This document shows, one piece after another, positions 1 through 6,309 of a stretch of 64,000 nt of DNA; position 1 is the first letter of the stretch, and each line of letters opens with the position of its first letter. The notes beneath the pieces were generated by a model. That model was not told the DNA's origin. It saw nothing but the letters and a program-made list of their open reading frames with translations, and ran no database searches. A program made the position numbers and the translations under genes. The stretch is from a virus, in the IMG/VR virus record IMGVR_UViG_3300013093_000019, positions 1 to 64,000 of that record; one strand, given 5' to 3'.

Positions 1-1
1 A

Positions 2-136
2 ATTGAGACGCTTACAGAGCGTTTTGAACGGGAGTTTCATGTAGCAGACGGCGAGGACATAGGCGGGCTCATAGTCTATAGCGACAATGTTGTATACGAC
101 TACGAGAACTTCTGCGGCTGGGTCCGTTTGAGATAA
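2..136 (+). CDS. C-terminal end of a small phage protein (5' truncated by window edge)
   Basis: An open frame enters from the left edge and ends at TAA 134-136, leaving 44 visible residues. The visible end is acidic and aromatic (…VYDYENFCGWVRLR). No function is recognised. A terminator follows directly, so this is the last gene of its transcript. The true start lies outside the window. Confidence 0.6.
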   Translation: METLTERFEREFHVADGEDIGGLIVYSDNVVYDYENFCGWVRLR

Positions 137-141
137 CCCTA

Positions 142-167
142 GGGCACTCTTTGGGTGCCCATTTTTT
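142..167 (+). terminator. Rho-independent terminator
   Basis: GGGCAC (142-147) pairs with GTGCCC (155-160) across a 7-base loop and is followed by A and six T. It ends the truncated gene before it and insulates the promoter at 241. Confidence 0.85.
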
Positions 168-177
168 ATCCTGTTAT

Positions 178-227
178 TTGCGCAATATTTTGCGCATTTT
201 ACAGGGTTTTGCGCAATATTTTGCGCA
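178..227. repeat. Two copies of a 19-bp palindrome-like element upstream of a promoter
   Basis: The sequence TTGCGCAATATTTTGCGCA occurs at 178-196 and again, identical, at 209-227. Each copy is itself an inverted repeat (TGCGCAA / TTGCGCA), and start-to-start spacing is 31 bp, about three helical turns. The second copy ends 13 bp before the -35 box at 241. The layout is what a dimeric regulator's paired operator would look like; that role is inferred. Confidence 0.7.
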
Positions 228-240
228 AGGATGTTTTCGG

Positions 241-269
241 TTGACAACTGGTAAAACCTGTGCTATAGT
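241..269 (+). promoter_or_regulatory. Sigma70-type promoter with GGTAAAACC element
   Basis: TTGACA (241-246), 17-bp spacer, TATAGT (264-269). The spacer carries GGTAAAACC at 250-258. It drives the gene starting at 298. Confidence 0.9.
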
Positions 270-297
270 TATGGCTAGTTAACTGAAAGGAGCGACA

Positions 298-471
298 ATG
301 GACTCATATACAGCAGTAGGCATAGCAGAGGGCTTCGTTGAAGCTGAATCAGAAGATCAGATCATAGCTGCTTGGCAGCACTTGATTGACACTGGCATGG
401 CTTGGAGCCTCCAGGGATGGTTCGGCCGTACAGCACGTGATCTTATCGAGAGAGGCATTTGTACAGCATAA
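298..471 (+). CDS. Small conserved phage protein, 57 aa
   Basis: ATG 298 follows AAAGGAGCGACA, a good ribosome-binding site, and the frame runs to TAA 469-471. The protein contains AAWQHLIDTG and SLQGWFGRTARDLIE. I recall very similar short proteins (GIAEGF…WQHLIDTG…GWFGRTA) from many tailed phages as a domain of unknown function. It is soluble, with no signal or membrane segment. It forms a one-gene cassette between the promoters at 241 and 476. Confidence 0.8.
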   Translation: MDSYTAVGIAEGFVEAESEDQIIAAWQHLIDTGMAWSLQGWFGRTARDLIERGICTA

Positions 472-475
472 GGGG

Positions 476-504
476 TTGACAAGTGGTAAAACCTATGCTA
501 CAAT
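476..504 (+). promoter_or_regulatory. Sigma70-type promoter with GGTAAAACC element
   Basis: TTGACA (476-481), 17-bp spacer with GGTAAAACC, TACAAT (499-504). The leader has the ACACATACACTAA-type sequence shared by most early leaders here. It drives the gp88-like gene at 532. Confidence 0.9.
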
Positions 505-531
505 GTACACATACACTAAAAAGGAGCAACG

Positions 532-1224
532 ATGTTCAAACTATTAAGCACTGCGAACCCTAAGATCCAAAAGGGTACTAAGCTAGGTTACTTGTCATTC
601 ATCCTGCATTTGGCGCCCGCTGATCTAAGCGGTCGAGAAGTATGCCCCAAACGTACAGCTGGCTGCACTGCCGCTTGCCTCAATACCGCCGGACGTGGAG
701 GCATGTTTAAGAAGGGTGAGAATACGAATGCTATCCAAAAGGCTCGTATACGTAAGACTGAATACTTCTTTAATGATCGCGAGGGGTTCTTACGTGATCT
801 AGAGGCTGACATCCGCAAGGGCATCAAGTTCGCTGAAAAGCAGGGATTGAAGCCAGTGTTTCGTCTGAATGGTACGAGTGATCTTGCGTGGGAAAAGTAC
901 GGTATCATCCAAAAGTTTCCTGAAGTACAGTTCTATGACTATACTAAAGTACTAGGACGCAAGGTCGCCCACTTAAAGAACTATCATCTCACGTTCAGCC
1001 GCGCTGATGGTAACGCAGCAGACGTGCCTAAGGCTGTTGCTCAGGGCATGAACGTGGCAGTGGTCTACGATGAGATCCCAGAGGGAGTGTTCTCAGCGGA
1101 CGAGACGGACCTACGCTTCTTAGATCCCAAAGTGGGCATCATTGGCTTGAAGGCCAAGGGCCGTGCTAAGAAGGACACCACTGGATTCGTAATCCGTATT
1201 CATTCAGTGGTTGACAAGCGGTAA
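532..1224 (+). CDS. Gp88-family phage protein
   Basis: This is a 230-aa protein with ATG 532 behind AAAGGAGCAACG. The start LLSTANPKIQKG, then LAPADLSGREVCPKRTAGC and AACLNTAGRG, match the phage gene-product-88 family, whose hallmark is this cysteine cluster (CP…GC…ACL…GR). Family function is unknown; the conserved cysteines suggest metal or Fe-S binding. Length fits the family. The last codons (…VVDKR stop) are built from the TTGACA and operator bases of the next promoter, so gene end and promoter are fused. Confidence 0.85.
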   Translation: MFKLLSTANPKIQKGTKLGYLSFILHLAPADLSGREVCPKRTAGCTAACLNTAGRGGMFKKGENTNAIQKARIRKTEYFFNDREGFLRDLEADIRKGIKFAEKQGLKPVFRLNGTSDLAWEKYGIIQKFPEVQFYDYTKVLGRKVAHLKNYHLTFSRADGNAADVPKAVAQGMNVAVVYDEIPEGVFSADETDLRFLDPKVGIIGLKAKGRAKKDTTGFVIRIHSVVDKR

Positions 1225-1239
1225 AACCTGTGCTATACT
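1211..1239 (+). promoter_or_regulatory. Sigma70-type promoter with GGTAAAACC element
   Basis: TTGACA (1211-1216), 17-bp spacer with GGTAAAACC, TATACT (1234-1239). It overlaps the last four codons and the stop of the upstream gene. It drives the gene at 1268. Confidence 0.9.
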
Positions 1240-1267
1240 ATACACTTATACACTAAAGGAGTTGAAA

Positions 1268-1588
1268 ATGGTTACAGCAGAATTCATCAAAGCAGGTAAG
1301 GTTTTTGCCGAGCAAGCTGGCCAGGCAATGTACGCGAAAGTCGGCGAGCGTGATGCATGTGGTTTTGGTTGGGTTGAGGTCTATGTGGATCGCACCAATT
1401 CAAAGCAGGCTAAGGAGTTATTGGCCGCAGGCTTCCGCAAGGACTACAAACCCAAATGCCTTAGCATGTGGGACCCAGCAGGCATCCCTACACAGAGCAT
1501 TTCAGTCAAAGAAGCAGGCGCCTATGCCTACGCAGAGTACCTAACCAAGTTGGGCTTGAAGGCCTATGCTGGTAGTAGACTGGACTAA
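1268..1588 (+). CDS. Hypothetical phage protein, 106 aa
   Basis: ATG 1268 is chosen because AAAGGAG stands before it and the promoter lies at 1211-1239; an in-frame upstream extension would begin inside the promoter. The protein reads CGFGWVEVYVDRTNSKQAKELLAAGFRKDY in part and ends with an AYAYAEYL helix. I recall similar sequences in phages but not a function. It is soluble and mildly basic. It is a one-gene cassette followed by a long structured untranslated segment. Confidence 0.75.
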   Translation: MVTAEFIKAGKVFAEQAGQAMYAKVGERDACGFGWVEVYVDRTNSKQAKELLAAGFRKDYKPKCLSMWDPAGIPTQSISVKEAGAYAYAEYLTKLGLKAYAGSRLD

Positions 1589-1601
1589 AGGATACCGCCC
1601 A

Positions 1602-1687
1602 CCCTGGGTCAAACGATGATAAGCTACCTTGTAGCATCCCAGGGAGGGTTGGTTTGATTAATTGCTCCGGTCAACGCAACGTTGGCC
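1602..1687 (+). other. Structured untranslated segment (3' UTR or small RNA candidate)
   Basis: Two hairpins follow the gene ending at 1588. In the first, CCCTGGG (1602-1608) pairs with CCCAGGG (1638-1644) and encloses an inner GCTAC/GTAGC stem (1623-1627 with 1631-1635). The second is an 8-bp stem, 1669-1676 with 1680-1687, with a CAA loop. The terminator at 1693 closes the unit. I see no open frame here. A structured RNA is inferred. Confidence 0.5.
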
Positions 1688-1692
1688 TTTGT

Positions 1693-1726
1693 GGGGTGTT
1701 GTTTATATGCAACACCCCGTTTTTTT
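1693..1726 (+). terminator. Strong Rho-independent terminator
   Basis: GGGGTGTTG (1693-1701) pairs with CAACACCCC (1710-1718) over an 8-base loop, then G and seven T. Its T-run almost touches the next -35 box at 1729. Confidence 0.92.
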
Positions 1727-1728
1727 GG

Positions 1729-1757
1729 TTGACCTTTGGTAAAACCTGTGTTATACT
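1729..1757 (+). promoter_or_regulatory. Sigma70-type promoter with GGTAAAACC element
   Basis: TTGACC (1729-1734), 17-bp spacer with GGTAAAACC, TATACT (1752-1757). It drives the gene at 1784. Confidence 0.88.
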
Positions 1758-1783
1758 ATACACTAGACACTAAGGAGAGCAAG

Positions 1784-2047
1784 ATGTATACAGTAGAACT
1801 TTACAAAAAGGATGCCCGCAAGAAGACGGGAGAACGATTGGATCGCAAGGTAGATCATTCCACAGCAGACCGCGCAGCTATCGCAGAGGTCTATGCTAAG
1901 AAGTATCCTGCCAGCAAAGGTTACCGCTTTGAGATCTACGAGACCTATGTGACCCGCACCAACTTGATGGGCGGAGCAGAGTATCAGGAACGCTATGATA
2001 CTCCTCGCTATTGTTCGCCTAGTTCAGAAGCCTACTGGAGCATGTGA
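1784..2047 (+). CDS. Hypothetical phage protein, 87 aa
   Basis: ATG 1784 lies behind AAGGAGAGCAAG. The sequence begins MYTVELYKKDARKKTGER and has ADRAAIAEVYAKKYPASKGYRFEIYETYV, a compact alpha/beta look with strand-helix-strand alternation. I do not recognise a family with a known function. The stop TGA (2045-2047) overlaps the start of the SWIM-finger gene, so the two are translationally coupled. Confidence 0.75.
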   Translation: MYTVELYKKDARKKTGERLDRKVDHSTADRAAIAEVYAKKYPASKGYRFEIYETYVTRTNLMGGAEYQERYDTPRYCSPSSEAYWSM

Positions 2048-2382
2048 TGAAGTGGATGCGTGAAACTACGGTGTGGGATGAAGCCACACCCAACCATCTC
2101 TACTTGATGGAAGGTGACAACTGTCATGCCTATGTGATGGCTGGATCTAACGAACACAAGGTCTTTGCCAAGCCATTGAGGTTCGATCTGCGTAGGAGAA
2201 CATTTGTTAAGGTCAAAGAGTTCGCCCCAGTCGCTGCAGCGAGCACAAAGACGGTGACCGGTTCTAAGGGCGAAGTCTACGAGGTGGATACAGCAGCTCA
2301 GACCTGCACATGCCCGGGATTCAAGTTCCGAGGCACTTGTAAGCATGTGGCAGAAACGCAACAGCTGGCAACTATTGGTTGA
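2047..2382 (+). CDS. SWIM zinc-finger protein, 111 aa
   Basis: Near the C-terminus is CTCPGFKFRGTCKH, a CxC-x8-CxH pattern that is the signature of the SWIM zinc finger, a nucleic-acid or protein binding module. The preceding GEVYEVD is the usual beta-strand before the finger. The rest has no recognised domain. ATG 2047 overlaps the upstream stop (TGATG); GTG 2044 is an alternative start. The protein is likely an early accessory or regulatory factor binding nucleic acid, which is inferred from the finger. Confidence 0.8.
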   Translation: MKWMRETTVWDEATPNHLYLMEGDNCHAYVMAGSNEHKVFAKPLRFDLRRRTFVKVKEFAPVAAASTKTVTGSKGEVYEVDTAAQTCTCPGFKFRGTCKHVAETQQLATIG

Positions 2383-2407
2383 CAAGTGGTAAAACCTGTG
2401 CTATAAT
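2379..2407 (+). promoter_or_regulatory. Sigma70-type promoter with GGTAAAACC element
   Basis: TTGACA (2379-2384), 17-bp spacer with GGTAAAACC, TATAAT (2402-2407). The upstream stop codon TGA lies inside the -35 box. Promoter plus leader is almost identical to that at 2601. Confidence 0.92.
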
Positions 2408-2439
2408 ATACACATACACTAAACGAAAAGGAGCAGAAA

Positions 2440-2604
2440 ATGACTAGACAAGAACTCGGCGAGTTGGCCATTGAAATCCTTCTAGGGGCAGATCTAGACG
2501 ACAATAGCGAGGATGGTGATATCCGTGTAGATCCTAACTTGTTGTTCCGCTTCTACGTCATGCGTCACGAGGCCCTGAAAAACACTGAAGTCACCCACGG
2601 TTGA
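2440..2604 (+). CDS. Small hypothetical protein, 54 aa
   Basis: ATG 2440 follows AAAAGGAGCAGAAA, and the frame ends at TGA 2602-2604, which lies inside the next -35 box. The protein is acidic (GADLDDNSEDGD) between a helical N-terminus and FRFYVMRHEAL. Function is unknown. Support comes from the promoter, the ribosome-binding site and the exact cassette layout rather than from homology. Confidence 0.65.
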   Translation: MTRQELGELAIEILLGADLDDNSEDGDIRVDPNLLFRFYVMRHEALKNTEVTHG

Positions 2605-2629
2605 CAAATGGTAAAACCTGTGCTATAAT
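2601..2629 (+). promoter_or_regulatory. Sigma70-type promoter with GGTAAAACC element
   Basis: TTGACA (2601-2606), 17-bp spacer with GGTAAAACC, TATAAT (2624-2629). It drives 2662 and the genes after it. Confidence 0.92.
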
Positions 2630-2661
2630 ATACACATACACTAAACGAAAAGGAGCAGAAA

Positions 2662-2865
2662 ATGAGCGGTATCTATGATGCAGTCCAAAACCCAATCCCA
2701 CGCAGTGGATTGTTCGCAACTAAGACTCTTCCAGAGTTGCAGGAGTATGTTGAGTCAATGAATGCCAAAGAGAAGGCCCAGGCCTACTTGATCATGCAAC
2801 TGACTCTCAACGCCTGTTACCAGTTGGTAGAGGACGAGATTCTTTCTAAACCCGTATTTGCTTAA
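2662..2865 (+). CDS. Small hypothetical protein, 67 aa
   Basis: ATG 2662 has the same AAAAGGAGCAGAAA leader as the gene at 2440. The protein is mostly helical (LPELQEYVESMNAKEKAQAYLIMQLT). No family is recognised. It is the first gene of an operon: the next start follows within 10 bases with its own AAGGAG. Confidence 0.7.
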   Translation: MSGIYDAVQNPIPRSGLFATKTLPELQEYVESMNAKEKAQAYLIMQLTLNACYQLVEDEILSKPVFA

Positions 2866-2874
2866 GGAGACGAT

Positions 2875-3453
2875 ATGCCAAATTGGTGCAATAACACAGT
2901 AGAGATCGCACACAAAGATCCTGCTAAACTCAAGGCCCTCGTTGAGGCTTACAATGATGGTAAGTTCTGTTCCTATGCTATTCCAGTGCCTTCAGATCTT
3001 CATATCGTGGCTGGTCGCGTAGGTGATGACAATGATCCTAAACAGATCGAGCTTGAAGCACAAGAGAAGCGTAATCTTGAGACACACGGTTACAAGACTT
3101 GGTATGACTTCTGCGTTAATGAGTGGGGCACCAAGTGGGACTGTGGTGGTGACGGTGATCAGATCGAGCTTGAAGAAGGCCAGGACAATACGACCCTGTG
3201 CTTTGATAGTGCGTGGAGTCCACCTATTGGTGTGTATGAAGCATTGGTTGAGCAAGGCTTTGAGGTCCGTGCTTATTACTACGAGCCAGGCATGAACTTT
3301 GCAGGCATCTGGGACAACGGTAACGATGAGTTCTACGAGTTGCCAGGTTCAAGTGATGCTGTTGTTGATGAGATCCCTGCTGTGCTTGACGAGATGTTTG
3401 GCATTTCAGAGACTATGGCTGAGTATGAGTCTATGGAGGCCGACAGTGAGTAA
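2875..3453 (+). CDS. Api92/YubB-like (DUF1281-type) protein, 192 aa
   Basis: The start MPNWCNNTVEI and the later SAWSPPIGVYEALVEQGF are typical of the Api92-like / YubB ferredoxin-fold family found in phages and plasmids. The family function is unknown. The central region is acidic and the C-terminal 40 residues are strongly acidic (DEFYE, DEIPAVLDEMFG). ATG 2875 follows AAGGAGACGAT. The stop overlaps the GTG start of the next gene by 8 bases. Confidence 0.8.
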   Translation: MPNWCNNTVEIAHKDPAKLKALVEAYNDGKFCSYAIPVPSDLHIVAGRVGDDNDPKQIELEAQEKRNLETHGYKTWYDFCVNEWGTKWDCGGDGDQIELEEGQDNTTLCFDSAWSPPIGVYEALVEQGFEVRAYYYEPGMNFAGIWDNGNDEFYELPGSSDAVVDEIPAVLDEMFGISETMAEYESMEADSE

Positions 3454-3970
3454 ACTCACTACGATCATAACCGGAACCGTCGCTGTGGCGGTTCTTGGTT
3501 TCCAGCAGATGGAGATCGAGTCTGTCCATGAGGATGTTCAGGATATCAAGGCCTACATCATCAAGACGAACGATCGTATCAGTTACACGAAGGCTGATGA
3601 AGACTGCTTGGCCAAGAACATCTATCACGAAGCAGGAGTTGAACCAACCCTAGGTAAGTTCGCTGTTGCTCAGGTCACCCTGAATAGGCTGCGCGATGGA
3701 CGGTGGGGTCATAACATCTGTAAGGTCGTGTATGCCCCTAGTCAGTTCTCATGGACTCTTTACAAGAAACAGCGTTATGCCCAGCCTAAGGGTCCGCTGT
3801 GGACTCAGAGCCGTGAGGTGGCCAGGAGTGTGCTAGCCGATGGTTATCGCGTGGCTAACCTGAAGGACAGCATCCTTTACCACGCTGACTACATCAAAGA
3901 GCCAGTCTGGGCCAAGAGTGTTGTGAAAATACAACGGATTGGGCAGCACATTTTTTACGCAAAGGCTTGA
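3446..3970 (+). CDS. SleB-type cell wall hydrolase, 174 aa
   Basis: This is a peptidoglycan hydrolase of the SleB/Hydrolase_2 family. The signature runs NIYHEAGVEPTLGKFAVAQV, then VTLNRL, ICKVVYAPSQFSWT and a C-terminal HIFYAKA. The glutamate of YHEA is the presumed catalytic acid. I choose GTG 3446 over the upstream in-frame ATG at 3299 because GGAGG (3435-3439) precedes it by 6 bases and the new N-terminus (SKLTTIITGTVAVAVLGF) is a membrane anchor or signal segment. It could act in lysis or in exclusion. The stop TGA lies inside the next promoter. Confidence 0.85.
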   Translation: MSKLTTIITGTVAVAVLGFQQMEIESVHEDVQDIKAYIIKTNDRISYTKADEDCLAKNIYHEAGVEPTLGKFAVAQVTLNRLRDGRWGHNICKVVYAPSQFSWTLYKKQRYAQPKGPLWTQSREVARSVLADGYRVANLKDSILYHADYIKEPVWAKSVVKIQRIGQHIFYAKA

Positions 3971-3995
3971 CATTTGGTAAAACCTGTGCTATACT
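3967..3995 (+). promoter_or_regulatory. Sigma70-type promoter with GGTAAAACC element
   Basis: TTGACA (3967-3972), 17-bp spacer with GGTAAAACC, TATACT (3990-3995). It overlaps the stop of the hydrolase gene and drives 4023. Confidence 0.9.
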
Positions 3996-4022
3996 ATATG
4001 CTACAGTGAGAGGAGTGGTACC

Positions 4023-4238
4023 TTGTTAGATAATATTTTAAAGTGGACAGCTTGTGCTGTTACACTAGCAGGGGCTCTATGTACAGCTCTCAAACTGGAT
4101 CCAGCAAACGTTGTGCTGCTGAATCTCGGGGCGTTGTTGTACTTGATATGGGCCGTACGTATACGCGAGCTGAATCTGATAGTGATTAACGGTGCACTAT
4201 TAACCATTTACCTTGTAGGGTTATTAATTAGAGCTTGA
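4023..4238 (+). CDS. Small integral membrane protein, 71 aa
   Basis: A TTG start at 4023 lies behind GAGAGGAG; no better start exists. There are three hydrophobic stretches: WTACAVTLAGALCTAL, VVLLNLGALLYLIWAV and LIVINGALLTIYLVGLLI. The pattern resembles short PQ-loop/SemiSWEET-like membrane proteins seen in marine phages and bacteria, but I cannot assign transport. It is probably an inner-membrane protein. The stop lies within the next -35 box. Confidence 0.7.
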   Translation: MLDNILKWTACAVTLAGALCTALKLDPANVVLLNLGALLYLIWAVRIRELNLIVINGALLTIYLVGLLIRA

Positions 4239-4263
4239 CAACTGGTAAATCCTGTGCTATACT
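4235..4263 (+). promoter_or_regulatory. Sigma70-type promoter with variant GGTAAATCC element
   Basis: TTGACA (4235-4240), 17-bp spacer with GGTAAATCC (one change from the others), TATACT (4258-4263). It drives 4298. Confidence 0.88.
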
Positions 4264-4297
4264 ATGCACTTAAACACTTAACACAAAGGAGCTTTAA

Positions 4298-4657
4298 ATG
4301 GAAATGACAACTGAACAACGCAACTACTTTATCCGTCGTTTGGACGAGATTACTGCTGACAAAATTAAAGCAAAGGCAACTGAGCTTTATGGCCCTGCTG
4401 GACGCCCTGAGAGCCCTACATGGGGCACAGTATTTGCGGCGATTAAAGCAGGCGAGATTACGCTTAAAGAGGGCACGGAGGACAATACTAACGCTTACTT
4501 AACTCCGAACGATGTTGTATGGCCTGCTATGGAAGCAAAGAAAGCAGAGTTGGACGCTTACAAAGCAACGCTAAAAGCAGAGCGCCAAAAAGCATTGGAT
4601 GCGGTAATGCTGGACGCAACTGCAAGCGAAGCATTGGCTAACTACGAGGCGTTGTAA
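4298..4657 (+). CDS. Hypothetical helical protein, 119 aa
   Basis: ATG 4298 follows AAAGGAGCTTTAA. The protein starts with an RNYFIRRLDEITADKIKAKA helix and ends with a long charged helix (EAKKAELDAYKATLKAERQK), probably a coiled coil. No known function. It is a single-gene cassette ended by a hairpin that also holds the next promoter. Confidence 0.75.
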   Translation: MEMTTEQRNYFIRRLDEITADKIKAKATELYGPAGRPESPTWGTVFAAIKAGEITLKEGTEDNTNAYLTPNDVVWPAMEAKKAELDAYKATLKAERQKALDAVMLDATASEALANYEAL

Positions 4658-4663
4658 TAACGC

Positions 4664-4704
4664 AACACAGGGGGCTTGACATTTAGGCCCCCTTGTGTTA
4701 TACT
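4664..4704 (+). promoter_or_regulatory. Promoter embedded in a terminator-like hairpin
   Basis: AACACAGGGGGC (4664-4675) pairs with GCCCCCTTGTGTT (4687-4699), with one bulge. The -35 TTGACA (4676-4681) forms the start of the loop, and the -10 TATACT (4699-4704) begins at the last base of the right arm, 17 bp after the -35. There is no GGTAAAACC element. The leader after it is the usual ACACATACACTGA type. It drives 4734. Confidence 0.85.
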
Positions 4705-4733
4705 ACACATACACTGAACAACTAGGAGCTGAA

Positions 4734-5216
4734 ATGGGAACTAGATCACGAATTGGCGTTATGCACGGTGACAAGGTCAAGTCTGTATACTGTCACTGGG
4801 ACGGCTATCTTGAACACAATGGCGCTATCCTGCAAGAGCACTACGATAGCACAAAGGCCAACAACTTGGTCGCGCTGGGAGACTTGAGTAGCCTGCGAGC
4901 TAACATTGGGGTCGAACACGCATTCAGCAAGCTGGATATCCCAGAAGATCAAGCGGCAGCATTTGAGACGGAACACGGCGACTCCTGCACATTCTACGGT
5001 CGAGATCGTGGCGAAGAAAACACTAGCTGGAAGGTAGCACACACATTTGAAGAGTTCCTTGATCAGGTTCACAACTGTGGCGCTGAGTACTACTATATCA
5101 TGAAGGATGAAGTATGGTACGCTGGCGCTGTATATGAAACAGCTGGCGTAATTAAGGAAGGTCTTGTACCTCTCACAGAGGCTCTCAAGACAGTTAACGT
5201 GGAGGAGACTGTATGA
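4734..5216 (+). CDS. Conserved phage protein (MGTRS…HWDGY type), 160 aa
   Basis: ATG 4734 is chosen because TAGGAGCTGAA precedes it; the upstream in-frame extension falls in the promoter. The N-terminus MGTRSRIGVMHGDKVKSVYC followed by HWDGYLEHNG is a conserved pattern I know from many phage proteins of unknown function. It is soluble and acidic. Its stop overlaps the next start (ATGA), giving a three-gene coupled set 4734-5579. Confidence 0.75.
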   Translation: MGTRSRIGVMHGDKVKSVYCHWDGYLEHNGAILQEHYDSTKANNLVALGDLSSLRANIGVEHAFSKLDIPEDQAAAFETEHGDSCTFYGRDRGEENTSWKVAHTFEEFLDQVHNCGAEYYYIMKDEVWYAGAVYETAGVIKEGLVPLTEALKTVNVEETV

Positions 5217-5428
5217 AAACAGTACGAGTTGAAACACTCTTAACACAAGAGCTCGAAGTTCCTGACAACTGGGAGCGTGAGGATGTGTTTGATTTCCTCG
5301 CTGAGAATCAGTCATTCCGCACAGCCTTCCAGGGTGTGAGCAATGAAGAGCAGACAGCCCGCATCGTCGATCTTGGCGTTGTGGAAGAGAAAGTAACTGA
5401 AATGGGAGAGGAAGCATACGATGAGTAG
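5213..5428 (+). CDS. Small acidic hypothetical protein, 71 aa
   Basis: ATG 5213 overlaps the upstream TGA (ATGA) and has GGAGGAGAC before it. The protein is acidic with a beta-rich start (VRVETLLTQELEVP) and an EEKVTEMGEEAYDE tail. Function is unknown. Its stop overlaps the start at 5421. Confidence 0.7.
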   Translation: MKTVRVETLLTQELEVPDNWEREDVFDFLAENQSFRTAFQGVSNEEQTARIVDLGVVEEKVTEMGEEAYDE

Positions 5429-5579
5429 ATTCGCTGTTGTTTATGAGGACCCCGAGTACGAAGTCGAGTTATCAGACGATGAGCTCGATTGGGAAGGAGT
5501 TGACACCGCACCTTTGGGAGCGATCGTCGATGGTTGGGTTAGATTGACTGTGGCAGAAAAGCCACAACAAACAGCTTGA
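5421..5579 (+). CDS. Small acidic hypothetical protein, 52 aa
   Basis: ATG 5421 overlaps the end of the upstream gene by 8 bases, with GGAGAGG upstream. The product is MSRFAVVYEDPEYEVEL… with 13 acidic residues in its first half. The stop TGA (5577-5579) is formed by the -35 box of the next promoter. Function is unknown; the call rests on coupling, a ribosome-binding site and the shared stop/promoter design. Confidence 0.6.
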   Translation: MSRFAVVYEDPEYEVELSDDELDWEGVDTAPLGAIVDGWVRLTVAEKPQQTA

Positions 5580-5604
5580 CATTTGAGCAGTTTGGTAGTA
5601 TACT
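5576..5604 (+). promoter_or_regulatory. Sigma70-type promoter without operator element
   Basis: TTGACA (5576-5581), 17-bp spacer, TATACT (5599-5604). It lacks GGTAAAACC and has an unusual, longer leader, so it may be regulated differently from its neighbours. It drives 5661. Confidence 0.85.
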
Positions 5605-5660
5605 ATTAACAGTTAGAGAAGTTTCTAACAGATTTTTTACACACACAGAAGGAGTTAGTT

Positions 5661-6068
5661 ATGTCAGTTTTTACACATGCAGGTGTTTCACGTCAGAATG
5701 GCGAGTTCAAGGTACGTTTTTGCAATGATGCGCTACGTGTCAAAGTACTTGCTAAGAATGGTCACAAGGATATCGATATCGTTGAGCTTCGTGAGCCAAT
5801 GACCAAAGAAGCTGCTGTTGCCTATTTGATGAGCATTGACTTCGCAAACGGTAACAAAGAAGTACAAGCCGCACTGGAAGCTGCCGCTGATAAACGCGGG
5901 GTAACTGTTGTTAAGGCCAAGCCCGTAGCTAAGGCAAAGACTGTTGCAGAAAAGCCACAGGCCAAAGCTAAGACAGCAACTGGTCAAGCAACTGTGAAAG
6001 CAGCTGTACAGACTGAAGCTGAGGCGATCGCCAAGGCAGAAGCAGCTGTTGGTTCAGCGTTGATGTGA
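5661..6068 (+). CDS. Phage protein with Ala/Lys-rich tail, 135 aa
   Basis: ATG 5661 follows AAGGAGTTAGTT. Residues 1-80 form a compact folded part (FTHAGVSRQNGEFKVRF, DIDIVELREPMTKEAAVAYL). Residues 80-135 are low-complexity, rich in Ala, Lys and Val (VKAKPVAKAKTVAEKPQAKA), like histone H1-type or nucleic-acid-binding tails. It is likely DNA or RNA binding, which is inferred from the tail only. A terminator follows at once, so it is a monocistronic, possibly strongly expressed gene. Confidence 0.75.
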   Translation: MSVFTHAGVSRQNGEFKVRFCNDALRVKVLAKNGHKDIDIVELREPMTKEAAVAYLMSIDFANGNKEVQAALEAAADKRGVTVVKAKPVAKAKTVAEKPQAKAKTATGQATVKAAVQTEAEAIAKAEAAVGSALM

Positions 6069-6073
6069 TCACT

Positions 6074-6096
6074 GGGGGACTAGTTCCCCCAATTTT
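6074..6096 (+). terminator. Rho-independent terminator
   Basis: GGGGGA (6074-6079) pairs with TCCCCC (6085-6090), followed by AATTTT. It follows the stop at 6068. Confidence 0.8.
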
Positions 6097-6108
6097 AAGG
6101 AACAAATT

Positions 6109-6309
6109 ATGAAATCACTTATTGCTATCTTGGGTCTCATCGCTTTCGTTGTGCTGTTGATCGTGATCGGTCCACTGGCAACTATCTGGGCCTGGAACAC
6201 CCTGTTCACAGGATATACAATCGCATACAGCTTCGACACTTGGTTGGCTGTTGTTATTCTAGGAGCGTTCTTCCGTGCTAATGTTTCGATCAAAAAAGAA
6301 AAGAACTGA
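6109..6309 (+). CDS. Small membrane protein, 66 aa
   Basis: ATG 6109 follows TAAGGAACAAATT. There are two hydrophobic segments: residues 3-28 (IAILGLIAFVVLLIVIGPLA) and about 42-57 (TWLAVVILGAFF), with a basic tail KKEKN. It is an inner-membrane protein of unknown role. It overlaps the next gene by about 30 bases. Confidence 0.7.
   Translation: MKSLIAILGLIAFVVLLIVIGPLATIWAWNTLFTGYTIAYSFDTWLAVVILGAFFRANVSIKKEKN

Noticed and set aside
178-227. CRISPR-like repeats
   Set aside because: Only two copies with a 12-base gap, far too short and few; better explained as a paired operator.
588-908. 106-codon - strand frame opposite the gp88-like gene
   Set aside because: No promoter or ribosome-binding site on that strand; low-complexity shadow of the real gene.
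3299-3445. Upstream extension of the SleB hydrolase frame
   Set aside because: It overlaps the Api92-like gene by 155 bases with nonsense composition; the GTG at 3446 has a proper ribosome-binding site and membrane anchor.
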